DNA from: CBDBZX01 sp965213645
Lineage (GTDB): Bacteria; Deinococcota; Deinococci; Deinococcales; Trueperaceae
Reading direction: 5' to 3'
Assembly (NCBI GenBank): GCA_965213645.1
Contig: CBDBZX010000002.1
Location: 186,001 to 250,000, forward strand
Length of the DNA stretch: 64,000 nucleotides
The number at the start of each line of letters is the position of its first letter. Positions within the stretch are counted from its first letter, which is position 1. Below are positions 37,069 to 46,252 of this stretch, piece by piece. The position numbers and the translations under genes were made by a program. The notes beneath the pieces are model-generated. The model saw only the letters and a program-made list of their open reading frames with translations. It made no database searches and was not told the DNA's origin.

Positions 37069-37830
37069 CTAGGCGTCCACTGTCCACTGAAGGCGCTCGA
37101 TACTCACAGCTTTACCCCCTTCAAGCTCCAATGCTACTGCGCAGAGCGTTCCCGGTTTATCGGCAGGCTTGTAGCGCTTGGGTAAGCCCGTGCTGAAGCG
37201 GTAGACGACCTCATCGAAGCGCAAGCCTATCGCTGAGTCGAACACGCCCGTCATGCCGACATCGGTGATATACGCCGTGCCCTTTTTAATCATCTCGTCG
37301 GCAGTTTGCACGTGCGTGTGCGTCCCTAAGACCGCCGCCGCCCGCCCTGCCAAGAGGTGTCCTAGCGCCCGCTTCTCAGAGGTCGCCTCAGCGTGGATGT
37401 CCACGATGAGCGTTTCGCTTACCTCGTCGGCGAGGGCGTCCAGAGCGGCGAAAGGATTGTCCGTCGGCGGCATAAAGATGCGCCCCATCGCCTGCGCCAC
37501 GGTGACGCGCTCGCCCGTCCGCGCCTCGACGGTGGTATAGCCCAAGCCCGGTGCGCCCGCCGTGTAGTTCATGGGCCGAATCAGGCGCGGCGTCTCCTCC
37601 AGGAGCGTCATGACCTCTTCTTTATCCCAGGTGTGGTTGCCGAGCGTCACCACGTCCACGCCCGCGTCCGTGATTCGCTCGAAGTTTTTGCGCGTAAGCC
37701 CGAAGCCGCCCGCCGCGTTCTCCCCGTTGGCGATGATGAGGTCGTAGCTTTCACGGAAGCGCTCTAAAAACTTTTCCAACACCGCCAACCCCGGATTGCC
37801 AAAAACATCGCCGACAAAGAGGACGCGCAC
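37069..37830 (-). CDS. ymdB: YmdB-family metallophosphoesterase
   Basis: This 253-aa protein matches the YmdB/TIGR00282 family. Metal-binding motifs are FVGDVFGNPG (residues 4-13), NGENAAGGFGLT, LGNHTWD, DIHAEATSEK and GTHTHVQTAD. The Bacillus member hydrolyses 2',3'-cyclic nucleotides and affects biofilm development. Start is GTG at 37830; the upstream gene's stop overlaps it by one base (TAGTG), so they are co-translated. The protein is cytoplasmic. Confidence 0.92.
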   Translation of the reverse strand: MRVLFVGDVFGNPGLAVLEKFLERFRESYDLIIANGENAAGGFGLTRKNFERITDAGVDVVTLGNHTWDKEEVMTLLEETPRLIRPMNYTAGAPGLGYTTVEARTGERVTVAQAMGRIFMPPTDNPFAALDALADEVSETLIVDIHAEATSEKRALGHLLAGRAAAVLGTHTHVQTADEMIKKGTAYITDVGMTGVFDSAIGLRFDEVVYRFSTGLPKRYKPADKPGTLCAVALELEGGKAVSIERLQWTVDA

Positions 37831-38207
37831 TAGGTCTGCGTCTTCTTCTGAGGTGCTTTCTGCGCCTCGTACGCCTCACGCCACACCGCCTCGTCCCAGC
37901 CCACCGTGAGCGTATTGCCACTGCGCACCAGGGGTTGCACCATCAGCGCTGGGTCTTGGGTGAGTCTTTCTATCATCGCCTCGTCACCGACGCGCATGTA
38001 TTCAAGGCCCGACTTCTCATACGCTTTGCCGTTGGTATCAATGAGCGCATTAAGCCCCTCTTTCTGCACAAAGCGCTTCAGCTCACCCGGCGCGATGTCG
38101 CGCTCTTTGAGGTCCATAAATTGCGGTTTGATGCCGCGCTCCTTAAAGAAGCGGAGCGCCTTCTTGGTGTCTTGCGACTTTTTGGTGCCGAATATCTGAA
38201 CGTTCAC
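37830..38207 (-). CDS. ArsC/Spx-family protein lacking the catalytic cysteine
   Basis: The 125-aa thioredoxin-like protein begins MNVQIFGTKKSQDTKKALRF. In true ArsC or Spx a Cys lies in the loop read here as GTKKSQDT, so the redox or arsenate-reducing residue is replaced by Lys/Ser. The rest of the fold is retained (FMDLKERDIAPGELKRFV, RSGNTLTVGWDEAVW). It is unlikely to reduce arsenate. A protein-protein regulatory role similar to Spx is possible but speculative. It is coupled to ymdB by one-base overlap and follows a GNAT gene. Confidence 0.78.
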   Translation of the reverse strand: MNVQIFGTKKSQDTKKALRFFKERGIKPQFMDLKERDIAPGELKRFVQKEGLNALIDTNGKAYEKSGLEYMRVGDEAMIERLTQDPALMVQPLVRSGNTLTVGWDEAVWREAYEAQKAPQKKTQT

Positions 38208-38225
38208 GCTCCTAGTTTAGAAGAG

Positions 38226-38630
38226 TTAGCCCTTAGAGATGTTGCTTTGCAGTCGTTTCTGAATTTCAACTGTGACCTCACCGTCTGGCTCTCGCTTTTC
38301 TCCTAAACGTTCATAGCCCAAATGGAGGTAGAAAGGGAGAGCGATGAGGCTCGAGTACGCCCCAAGCCTCTCAACACCTCTCTCCTTTGCGACCTCTTCG
38401 ACATGTGCGACTAACTGTTTGCCAACCCCTTGACCCTGCAAGTCTGGACGAACAAATACACTGCCCAGCTCGTCCTTCTGCAACGTCGCCGTACCCACAA
38501 CCTCATCCTTTTGCACAGCGACGAAGCTCAACCTCTTGCCAAAACGCTCACGCACCTTTTCAGATGTAAATTCAGCGCACAACCTCTCGATTTGACTCGG
38601 CGCATAGTCGCGGCTGTTGACCTCTTGCAA
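38226..38630 (-). CDS. GNAT acetyltransferase, 5' end uncertain
   Basis: The acetyl-CoA-binding motif is VRPDLQGQGVGKQLVAHVEE, and the late FYLHLGYERLGEK is typical of small GNAT enzymes. The frame begins at a TTG inside what should be the first helix (LQEVNSRDYAP). The missing start lies just upstream in another frame, reading ITRIRPFHANDS before VITRC, but without a usable ATG. A single-base break around 38655 is the simplest explanation. The substrate is unknown. It precedes the arsC-like gene on the same strand by 18 bases. Confidence 0.75.
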   Translation of the reverse strand: MQEVNSRDYAPSQIERLCAEFTSEKVRERFGKRLSFVAVQKDEVVGTATLQKDELGSVFVRPDLQGQGVGKQLVAHVEEVAKERGVERLGAYSSLIALPFYLHLGYERLGEKREPDGEVTVEIQKRLQSNISKG

Positions 38631-38741
38631 ACAGCGCGTGATGACCTTGGAGGCTTGCTGTCGTTAGCGTGAAAGGGACGTATGCGAGTTATATTGCCTC
38701 ACCACCTTTCGCGTCACTATCGGTAGCGTGGAGTGGGCGGC

Positions 38742-38768
38742 GTAGGGGCGTTTCAAACCCGCCCCTAC
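38742..38768. repeat. REP-like palindrome, copy 2 of 3
   Basis: The arms are GTAGGGGCG and the full AAACCCGCCCCTAC, with TTTC between. Compared with copies 1 and 3 one arm lacks two bases (GG). The copy lies between convergent or tail-side gene ends, as REP elements usually do. Confidence 0.7.
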
Positions 38769-38821
38769 TACATTTGCCTCCTTCGCAACTCTTTCAGCGA
38801 GGTCCATCAACGTGTTCCACC

Positions 38822-41041
38822 CTAAGTCGGCGTCAGAATTTCTTCAAATTCCAAGTTCTCGGCGGCTAAAACGAACACGGTGGTCGGCAATCCCTCGGCG
38901 CGTTCTTGTAGCGTTTCGTAGTAATCAACGTACCCTTCCCCTTCGGGCGCTTTCATCCCTAAAAAGACGAGGTCGGCGTCATGGGAGGATTCGCGCAAGA
39001 TGGTGTTGAAGGGGCGTCCGCCTGCGACGGTCACATCGGTCTGTGCACCCGTCCTGACGCTGTCTACGACCGAGTCGAGGTTGCGCTTTGCGCCCTCTGC
39101 GCCCTTTTCTGAAGCGACGACCATCTTGATGCGAATCTCTGCGCCGCGCCAGCTCGGGCTAGTCTTTAAGAGATACGCTAGCGTAATCATTAAGCCGCCG
39201 TTGCCTTTAAGCCCGCCCCACCACACGTCGATGCGTTTGCGGTGGCCGTAGCCCCGCTCGGGGTTGTTGTGGACGATCATCAGGTTGCGCTCCGCCTGGT
39301 GAAAGTTGGCGAGCATCTCGCAGTAGCGCTCCCTGCGCTCAGTGGATTCACTGTCACCCAAGAGGACGGTGTTGGGAACGAGTGCGCCCAAGCCGTACGA
39401 TTCGACGAGCCGCTCCGCCCCGGCAAAGGAGTCGGGCGCACGCACCACGCGCAACAAGGCTTGGACACCGCGCTCCTCTAAGTAGTCGCGGACGGTACGC
39501 TCGAGCGAGTCCTCGCGCTGCGGTGAGACCGAGCGGTCGGTGAGCACGCTCGCAATCGTGACCAACGCGCGGTTGTGAGAGAGCGACATCGCTAGGTCCA
39601 CGAGGTACCAGCGCTTAGTCGGCGCACCGGAGAGCACCAAGAGGTGAGGTCGCCAGTTTTTGGGGTCGGGCGCATTGCGAAGGCGCAAGAGACCCGCCCT
39701 CGTGACCTCCATCCACAGCCCTTGGCGCACGTCGCCCCAGGCGGTGCGCAGTTGGCGACGCTCGAGCCACACAAAGATAACCATCACGACCACCGCCGCA
39801 ATCACCGTGGCGAGCGCGTTGATAAGGAGCATCACCGCGATGCAGCCTACCGCGCCCAACACCGACCAACCCCAGTGCACACGGAATTCAGGGCGGAACG
39901 ACGGGCTCGACAGGAGTTGCTCCAGCGCCGCCGCGACGTTGAGCACCGCGTAGGTCGTCAGGAAGAACATGGATAAAATCGGCGCAATTAGGTTGAGGTT
40001 GCCGAAATACACCGCTGTAAGCGCCACCCCTAAGGTCACGAACGTACCGACGCGCGGCTGGTCCGACGCGCCGCTGCCGCGCCCGAGCCAGCGTAGGATG
40101 GGCGGCAGCACGCCGTCCCTTGCTAGGGCTTGCAAGACTCTAGGTGCGCCCAAGATGCTGCCTAAGGCGCTCGAGAGCGTCGCTCCCCACACACCTAAGA
40201 GAATTGCATCGCCCCAGAAGGCCATATCACGCATGATCAAGGGGTTTTCGATGAGCGTCACCGCGTCCGCTCTGGTCGCCAGCAAAATAGGCAGCAGCAT
40301 GTAGATGACGTAGCCCACCCCAACCGCCGCGAAGGTGCCCAAGGGGATAGATTTGGTCGGATTGCGCAAGTCACCCGAGAGGTTCACCCCCGCCATGATG
40401 CCCGTGACCGCCGGAAAGAATACCGCAAAGACCGTCCAGAAAGGCTCCGAGACCCGGTCCGCCGCGCCGAACAGCTCGATGTTGGACTGCTCCACCGGTC
40501 CGCCAAAGATGAGCGAAATCAAGGACACCGCGATGGCCGTCATAATGATGTACTGCGAGCGAATCACAATCTGCGCCGAGATGAGCGCTAAAGCCGCTAC
40601 CGCCAGCGTGGTGATGAGCCCCACCAGGCGCTGATCAACCGGAAAGACGCCCGCCAAACTCTCCGCAAAGCCGATTGTATAGAGCGCAACTGATAAGGCT
40701 TGGGCGAAGTAGAGCGGGATGCCCACCGCGCCGCCCGTCTCGATACCCAGCGAGCGGCTGATCATGTAATACGCGCCGCCGATCCGTACGTGCTGGTCAG
40801 TGGCAATCGCCGAGATGGAGAGCGTCGTCAAAAAGGTGATGGAGGTCGCCAGCGTGACGATGGCGAGCGTGCCGATGAGTCCCGCGTTGCCGACCACCCA
40901 GCCGAAGCGCAGGTACATGATGACGCCCAGGATGGTCAGGATGGAAGGGGTAAAGACGCCGCCGAAGGTGCCGAGCTTACCGTCTTGCGGGGGTGGCGCA
41001 GCCGACTCAGAGGAGGAAAAAAAGGTGAGGGGATTTTTCAT
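38822..41041 (-). CDS. Prokaryotic cation-chloride cotransporter-like permease
   Basis: The 739-aa protein has twelve transmembrane helices in residues 25-470, then a 265-residue soluble tail. Helix 1 reads FTPSILTILGVIMYLRFGWVVG, and GANLSGDLRNP-type motifs (GVNLSGDLRNPTKSIP) are the hallmark of the SLC12/CCC branch of the APC superfamily. The tail (SHDADLVFLGM-like) resembles the regulatory C-terminal domain of bacterial Na-K-Cl or K-Cl type cotransporters. It may balance K+ or chloride, or transport amino acids. The start is placed at 41041 (MKNPLTFF); an in-frame ATG at 41059 is possible. Confidence 0.82.
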   Translation of the reverse strand: MKNPLTFFSSSESAAPPPQDGKLGTFGGVFTPSILTILGVIMYLRFGWVVGNAGLIGTLAIVTLATSITFLTTLSISAIATDQHVRIGGAYYMISRSLGIETGGAVGIPLYFAQALSVALYTIGFAESLAGVFPVDQRLVGLITTLAVAALALISAQIVIRSQYIIMTAIAVSLISLIFGGPVEQSNIELFGAADRVSEPFWTVFAVFFPAVTGIMAGVNLSGDLRNPTKSIPLGTFAAVGVGYVIYMLLPILLATRADAVTLIENPLIMRDMAFWGDAILLGVWGATLSSALGSILGAPRVLQALARDGVLPPILRWLGRGSGASDQPRVGTFVTLGVALTAVYFGNLNLIAPILSMFFLTTYAVLNVAAALEQLLSSPSFRPEFRVHWGWSVLGAVGCIAVMLLINALATVIAAVVVMVIFVWLERRQLRTAWGDVRQGLWMEVTRAGLLRLRNAPDPKNWRPHLLVLSGAPTKRWYLVDLAMSLSHNRALVTIASVLTDRSVSPQREDSLERTVRDYLEERGVQALLRVVRAPDSFAGAERLVESYGLGALVPNTVLLGDSESTERRERYCEMLANFHQAERNLMIVHNNPERGYGHRKRIDVWWGGLKGNGGLMITLAYLLKTSPSWRGAEIRIKMVVASEKGAEGAKRNLDSVVDSVRTGAQTDVTVAGGRPFNTILRESSHDADLVFLGMKAPEGEGYVDYYETLQERAEGLPTTVFVLAAENLEFEEILTPT

Positions 41042-41153
41042 AGCGCTTAGGGGCACCATACCAGGTTTGCAGGCGCACCAAGAGAGGTCAACTTCACCTC
41101 AATCACGACTCGTTGCCGCACATTCGTCGTAACTTAATGAAAACCGCGCCTGT

Positions 41154-41181
41154 AAAAAATGTCACACTCATGACATTTTTT
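41154..41181. promoter_or_regulatory. Palindrome upstream of lipoprotein: CRP/FNR-like geometry
   Basis: A perfect 10-bp inverted repeat AAAAAATGTC-N8-GACATTTTTT includes TGTCA-N6-TGACA, spaced like CRP/FNR-family sites (TGTGA-N6-TCACA). An ACACTCATG unit is repeated 23 bases on. It lies between divergent genes at 41041 and 41225, in a position suited to an operator. Confidence 0.45.
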
Positions 41182-41224
41182 TGGTACACTCATGTAGCCG
41201 ACATCTCAGGCTAAGGAGGCTTTC

Positions 41225-42130
41225 ATGAACCGTCGTTTTTATGTACTCTTCTCGTTCCTCACGCTTTTGCTGCTGCTGGCAGCCTGTAGCTCGGATAGCC
41301 CGGAGCCGGTGCCGACGCCGGAGCCTATTGTGGAACCCATAGACCCTACACCTGTTCCACCGCCACCCGTAGGCGGCAATTCCATTTCAGGCAATGTCAT
41401 CGCGCCCGCAGGGGGTGACATTAGCGGTACGGAGATAGGCGCTTGTCCTATTGTCGGCGACGCTCCCGACTGCACAAACGTTATAAGCGTAGTTATTGCT
41501 CAACCGGGTCCTAGCGCACCGTACAACCTCGACGTCGCCGCAGGACAGCCCTATGTCGTTTTCGCCTTCAAGGACGTGAACAGCTCTGGAGCGCGTGACG
41601 ACGGTGACTATTTTGGTGCCTACCCTAGCGCCGAAGCCGCTGAAGCGATTACAGCGCCAGCGAGCAGCATCAATGTCACGATGCAGGTGTTCGGCAGCGG
41701 TTCCCCTACGCCACCTACGGGTGGTGGCGAAGGAACCGGCATCAGTGGCACACTGAGCGCAGGAGCGGCGGGCGACGTTGCCAACACAGTTATAGCCGCT
41801 TGTCCGGTGGTCGGCGGCTCTGCGGACTGTAGCAGCGCCGTGGGTGTTACACCGATTACTCAAGCAGGTGCGAGTGTCGCTTACAGCCTCGATGTGCCCA
41901 CCGGGTCCTACCTTATCCTCGCGGTTCAAGACATCAATGGAGACGGGACTGAGGAATTCGCAGGTGCTTTTGAGAGCAGTCAAAACCTACTGTCCGTTCC
42001 CGCTCCAGCTAACGGCATCAACTTTCAGCTCGAGCCCGCCGCCAACTTTGCGAGTGCCAGCGCTTCTAGCGTCGATACGCTAAATTCGGATACTTTGAGC
42101 ATCAAGGGACTCGGGAGCTTGCTCGAGTAA
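41225..42130 (+). CDS. Lipoprotein with two repeated beta domains
   Basis: A signal peptide with lipobox LAACSS is followed by a Pro/Glu/Thr linker and two related domains of about 85 residues (ISGNVIAPAGGDISGTEIGACP, then ISGTLSAGAAGDVANTVIAACP). Each has two Cys, a conserved AYxLDV strand and an acidic DINGDG loop that could bind calcium. A similar single domain forms the neighbouring protein at 42250. The last 30 residues are Ser/Asp-rich. It is probably surface-exposed. RBS AAGGAGG precedes the ATG. A clear terminator follows. Confidence 0.75.
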   Translation: MNRRFYVLFSFLTLLLLLAACSSDSPEPVPTPEPIVEPIDPTPVPPPPVGGNSISGNVIAPAGGDISGTEIGACPIVGDAPDCTNVISVVIAQPGPSAPYNLDVAAGQPYVVFAFKDVNSSGARDDGDYFGAYPSAEAAEAITAPASSINVTMQVFGSGSPTPPTGGGEGTGISGTLSAGAAGDVANTVIAACPVVGGSADCSSAVGVTPITQAGASVAYSLDVPTGSYLILAVQDINGDGTEEFAGAFESSQNLLSVPAPANGINFQLEPAANFASASASSVDTLNSDTLSIKGLGSLLE

Positions 42131-42150
42131 CCCCTTTTCAAGCGATTCTG

Positions 42151-42179
42151 AGAGAAGAGGTCAATCCTCTTCTCTTTTT
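42151..42179 (+). terminator. Intrinsic terminator
   Basis: Arms AGAGAAGAGG (42151-42160) and CCTCTTCTCT (42166-42175) with a 5-base loop, followed by a T tract, end the lipoprotein transcript. Confidence 0.9.
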
Positions 42180-42249
42180 CATATCTCTTTCGCTACGCCT
42201 CGAGCCGCTAAGCAGTCTGCTATGCTCATGAGCGTTACAGGAGGCTTCC

Positions 42250-42663
42250 GTGTACCAGTATCTCGTCCGACTCCCTCTCTTTTTGGCCTTGCTGCTCGCA
42301 GCTTGTACCTTGGAAGCAGAACCAGCGCCGCCGTGCAGCCAAGAATTGACAACTTTATGTGCGCCGCCGACGATCTCAGGTGAGGTTATCGCGCCAGCAG
42401 GGGGCGATGTCGCCGACACCTCGGTAAGAGCCTGTCCGCTGGTCGGAGGGGACGCTATCGCTTGTGGCTATGGAGATGACGCAACCATAAGGATCACTCA
42501 GTCAGGGCCGAGTGCACCTTACATCCTCGAGGTGCCAGCGGGGGAAGCGTACGCGGTCATGGCCGAGCAAGACGTTGACGGCGACGGAGAACCTGAGGCG
42601 GGGGCGTTTGTCTCTACGCCGTCTCCGGCTAGGGATGTCGCTATTCAGCTCGAGCCCTACTAG
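42250..42663 (+). CDS. Small lipoprotein paralogue (137 aa)
   Basis: This is a single-domain relative of the upstream lipoprotein. Lipobox LAACT follows a short hydrophobic segment, and the domain (ISGEVIAPAGGDVADTSVRACP, ILEVPAGEAYAVMAEQDVDGDGE) repeats the same pattern with acidic DVDGDG loop. It begins with GTG at 42250, with an AGGAGG site nearby. Because a terminator separates it from 41225 it is probably transcribed on its own. It arose by duplication. Its function is unknown. Confidence 0.72.
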   Translation: MYQYLVRLPLFLALLLAACTLEAEPAPPCSQELTTLCAPPTISGEVIAPAGGDVADTSVRACPLVGGDAIACGYGDDATIRITQSGPSAPYILEVPAGEAYAVMAEQDVDGDGEPEAGAFVSTPSPARDVAIQLEPY

Positions 42664-42695
42664 CAGCCTTGAGAAGAGCAAGCCATATGTGCAGC

Positions 42696-43823
42696 TTAGC
42701 TAAGTACAGCCGAGACCTCTTCCTCCGCGCTCCAATCATAAGTCTGCCCACTCAGCGCCGTTAAGAGCGTGTTCAAGATGAGCGCGTCGGGCCTCAAGTA
42801 GCCCTGATAGTAGCGTGCGTTATTCGCCATTATCTCACGCCTCAAGGCGTCGTCCTCAAAGAGGCGCTGTACCTGCGCCACGCATTGCTCAGGCGTCTCG
42901 AAGGACAGATAGTTTTGCCCTTCGGAAAAACCTCCTAGCACGCCGTAATTGAGCTTCTCGGTGACGATAGCTTTGGAAGAGGCGACGTATTCGCCGAGCT
43001 TGCCGCCGATGGAGCCGAGTAAGCCTGTTGTAGCGATGCACACTGGGTAGCCTTGGAGCAGCTTGAGGTAGTTTCCTTTGGTCGCGACGCTGGGGTCCGG
43101 CATGAGCGCGTCCGGGTAGTGCTTTTGGGCGTAAGGCTTGTGCGCGAAGCCGCCATAAAAGCGCTCGCCAAATGCTTCTTTGAGCGCTCTGATGCACGCG
43201 GCCCTAGTTTCGTTGACCTCGTGAAACTCCGCGACCTTTGCGGGCGATCTGTCGGGCACATCGTAGGGGTCCCACGTTCTCGCCATAAAGAGCACCTTGG
43301 GCGGCTCGTCGCTGAGGGCGTGGTGCGGCAGTGCTTCCATGATAGAGACTCTCGGCGTAAAACCAAGCTGGTTAAGAGGGTCTAGTGGACGCGCAAGCTG
43401 TCGCCAATTTGTTCGGTCTAAAAACGCAAAGCTGCGCCGTAAACCGCGCCAATCCAGCCCGTCGGGATAGACGTTATAATAAAGCCCCAGCGGATAGACC
43501 TTGTCACGCGCCGCGAGCTGCCGCAGGTGGACGGGCGAAAAGCTCCGCTTGAAGTAGAGGTCCGCCGCCTCTAAAAAAGGCTCGTCTATTTCCCAACTGT
43601 CGTGCGCGTCGTAGTGAAGTCTCAGACCGTTGACGAGGACGCTCAGGTGCGCCCGCCTCGCGTCGCGGAGGTATCTCACCCTGGACGGATAGATGATCTG
43701 CTCCCCCGAAAAGCGCTGCTCTAGGTCGATGAGTCCGCGCCGCCGGAGCATGAGAAAGCCCGCGTAGGCTTGTTGCACGTGAGGACCGTTCGAATGGGAA
43801 AGAAGTTGACAAGTGATGTTCAT
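42696..43823 (-). CDS. Glycosyltransferase-like protein (GT-B type)
   Basis: The 375-aa protein shows a GT-B-style C-terminal half: PPKVLFMARTWDPYDVPDRSP, then KLLQGYPVCIATTGLLGSIGGK LGEYVASSKAIVTE, a nucleotide-sugar-binding style, and QNYLSFETPEQCVAQVQRLF with the trailing helix seen in GT1/GT4 proteins. The N-terminal half has no strong match. The activity is inferred from fold pattern only. It is monocistronic, and the minus-strand start at 43823 is an ATG. Confidence 0.55.
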   Translation of the reverse strand: MNITCQLLSHSNGPHVQQAYAGFLMLRRRGLIDLEQRFSGEQIIYPSRVRYLRDARRAHLSVLVNGLRLHYDAHDSWEIDEPFLEAADLYFKRSFSPVHLRQLAARDKVYPLGLYYNVYPDGLDWRGLRRSFAFLDRTNWRQLARPLDPLNQLGFTPRVSIMEALPHHALSDEPPKVLFMARTWDPYDVPDRSPAKVAEFHEVNETRAACIRALKEAFGERFYGGFAHKPYAQKHYPDALMPDPSVATKGNYLKLLQGYPVCIATTGLLGSIGGKLGEYVASSKAIVTEKLNYGVLGGFSEGQNYLSFETPEQCVAQVQRLFEDDALRREIMANNARYYQGYLRPDALILNTLLTALSGQTYDWSAEEEVSAVLS

Positions 43824-43969
43824 GAAGATGCACCTTCCACGGGCTGTTCAGCGGTTTGTTCGCAGCTTAACCCAGTGCGCCTTCCTTCGCCATGTCTACC
43901 AAGGGTAAAGAGCTACCATGAAGAGAGTGAACTGTCTTGCCGTGACGAGCGCGGCAACGCGCTTAACGC

Positions 43970-45871
43970 TCAGTCCGAGGCTTCTAGCGCGGGCTCGAGC
44001 TCGAGCGACGCCAGCGCCTGGCGAATCCCCTTAGGACCGTAGCCGTACTTCTCATGTTGCGCTTTCGGGTCGCCGTGCGGCACGTGCTCGTCAGGGATGC
44101 CTAAGCGCACCAGTTGCGTCTCTAAGCCTTCATCTTTGAGAAATTCAGCGACAGCCGAACCCAAACCGCCTGTACGCACGTGGTCTTCTGCGGTGATGAG
44201 CACGTTCGCGCTTCTAGCTATCTCTCTCAGCATCGCCTCGTCGAACGGCTTGACAAAACGCGCGTTGATGACGCCCACATCGCTCAGGTCTTCCGCAGCT
44301 TGGAGCGCGTACCCTAGGGTCGGGCCGAGCGCTAAGATGTAGGCGCGTTTGCCCTCTTTTAGCTTCTCCCAACTGCCCCAGGCGATGTCGGGCCAATCTT
44401 GTACGGCTTCGTCTGGCGCAGCAGGGGTCTTGCCGCGCGGCCAGCGAATCGCTTTGGGGCCGCCGAGCGTTAGCGCGGCTTTGAGCATGGAGCGCATCTC
44501 CACTGCGTCTTTAGGCATCGCCACGGACATGTTCGGGAGCGCCCGCAAGTAAGCGATGTCGTAGACACCCTGGTGCGTCATGCCGTCGCTGCCGACCAGC
44601 CCGGCGCGGTCGATGGCGAAGATCACGTCCAGATTCTCCAAGCATACGTCGTGAATGACCTGGTCATAGCCGCGCTGCAAAAAGGTGCTGTAAATCGACA
44701 CGATGGGCTTCTCGCCGCGCAACGCCAAACCCGCCGCCGTCGTCACGCAGACATCTTCGGCGATGCCCACGTCCAGGTAGCGCTCCGGGTGCTTCTGGCT
44801 GTAATCGTCTAAGCCGCTGCCGATGCGCATGGCGGGCGTCAGGACCCAGACGCGGTCATCGGCGTCAGCAAGTTCGGTAGCGGCGTCGCCAAAAGCGTTG
44901 CTCCAGCCGTAGGCTTTGTCCGCTCTGACTGGGTTAAAGGCGTCGAACTTGGGCGGGCCGTGCCAGTACATCGGGTCGGACTCGGCGATTTTATAGCCCT
45001 TGCCCTTCTTGGTGACGATGTGGAGCATGGTGGGGCCGGGCAAGTTCTCGACGTGCGCTAAGTAGTAGAGAAGCTGGTCGACGTCGTGACCGTCAATAGG
45101 GCCGACGTAGCGCAGCCCCATCGCGTGAAAGGGGTTGGCACTGACCGGGTCGAAAAAGCGCCGCGCTGCTTTCTTGGCGCGGCTGCCGAATTCGGCCAAA
45201 GGTTGCCAGACGCCCGAGAGCGCACGCTTACCCGTCTCCTCAGCGTTTTGAAACCACTCTTGCACCTGCAGTGTGCGCATAAAGGTGTTGAGCGCCCCGA
45301 CGTTTTCGCTAATCGACATTTCGTTGTCGTTGAGGATAATGGTCATTTTGGGCTTGACGTGGCCGATTTGGTTGAGGGCTGCCAGCGCTTCGCCGCCCGT
45401 GAGTGCGCCGTCGCCGATGACGGCGAGGACGCTGTAGGGCGCTTGTCTAGCGTCTCTCGCGAGCGCCATGCCGAAAGCCGCCGCTAAACTCGTGCTGGCG
45501 TGGCCCACCGTCAGGGCGTCGTGGGGGGATTCCGAAGAGGTCGTAAAACCCGCCAAGCCCCCCGGCTTGCGAATCGTGTCGATGCGGTCTTTGCGTCCGG
45601 TGATGATCTTGTGCCCGTAGGTCTGGTGGCCCACGTCCCACACGATGCGGTCCTGAGCGGTGTTGTAGAGGTGGTGGAGCGCAACGGTCAGCTCGACTGC
45701 GCCCAAGCTCGAGGCCAAATGCCCCCCACCCAACGCGCACACCCGCACGATCTCGCTGCGCAGTTCGTCCGCGAGTTGATGCAGTTCTTCGCGCGAGAGC
45801 GCCGTGACGTCATCCGTGCTGTTGACCCGCTCAAGAACGGACACGGGGTCTCCGGGTATGGGGATGAGCAA
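43970..45871 (-). CDS. dxs: 1-deoxy-D-xylulose-5-phosphate synthase
   Basis: This thiamine-diphosphate enzyme joins pyruvate and glyceraldehyde 3-phosphate, the first step of the MEP isoprenoid pathway. The ThDP motif is GDGALTGGEALAALNQIG through NDNEMSISENVG; VWDVGHQTYGHKI is the early His-containing segment, and GHASTSLAAAFGMALARD follows. The transketolase C-terminal half is complete (SIYSTFLQRGYDQVIHDV, DRAGLVGSDGMTHQG). The length, about 633 aa, is normal. The true start may be the GTG of VSVLERVNS, nine residues in. Confidence 0.97.
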   Translation of the reverse strand: MLIPIPGDPVSVLERVNSTDDVTALSREELHQLADELRSEIVRVCALGGGHLASSLGAVELTVALHHLYNTAQDRIVWDVGHQTYGHKIITGRKDRIDTIRKPGGLAGFTTSSESPHDALTVGHASTSLAAAFGMALARDARQAPYSVLAVIGDGALTGGEALAALNQIGHVKPKMTIILNDNEMSISENVGALNTFMRTLQVQEWFQNAEETGKRALSGVWQPLAEFGSRAKKAARRFFDPVSANPFHAMGLRYVGPIDGHDVDQLLYYLAHVENLPGPTMLHIVTKKGKGYKIAESDPMYWHGPPKFDAFNPVRADKAYGWSNAFGDAATELADADDRVWVLTPAMRIGSGLDDYSQKHPERYLDVGIAEDVCVTTAAGLALRGEKPIVSIYSTFLQRGYDQVIHDVCLENLDVIFAIDRAGLVGSDGMTHQGVYDIAYLRALPNMSVAMPKDAVEMRSMLKAALTLGGPKAIRWPRGKTPAAPDEAVQDWPDIAWGSWEKLKEGKRAYILALGPTLGYALQAAEDLSDVGVINARFVKPFDEAMLREIARSANVLITAEDHVRTGGLGSAVAEFLKDEGLETQLVRLGIPDEHVPHGDPKAQHEKYGYGPKGIRQALASLELEPALEASD

Positions 45872-46252
45872 GAAGACGCCAAAAAGGAGTCAAAAAAGAG
45901 CGAGCTGCGGTATCAAACATAACTTAGCTTACCAAAGAGGTTGGCCCCAGCTATGTGTGGAGACCTCCGGTTAAAGCGTCTATTAAACCGGGGCCCAACT
46001 CGGAGAGGTTAAGGGTTATAAACTCTCGTAATTTCAGGGGTTAGCTACCTCTTTCTCGTTAGTTGGAAACCGCCAACCTCTTGAGATTCTTGCGTTGGGT
46101 GTTCGAGTCGCACAAATCCGTCAGCGGTAACGAGTAGTTCCCAAACATAATTGAGATGGAGTACCGCAGGTATCGCTTAGATATGTGTGTCAAGGCGTGT
46201 TTTCTACAGTGAGAGCGTTTATGACCTGTGCCCTGCGAAGCGGGTATACCTG
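45872..46252. other. Intergenic region, nothing recognised
   Basis: A 381-base gap between dxs and the lipoprotein gene. It has a short TTGG-N6-CCAA dyad near 46060, but no gene, repeat or terminator that I can support. Confidence 0.4.
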
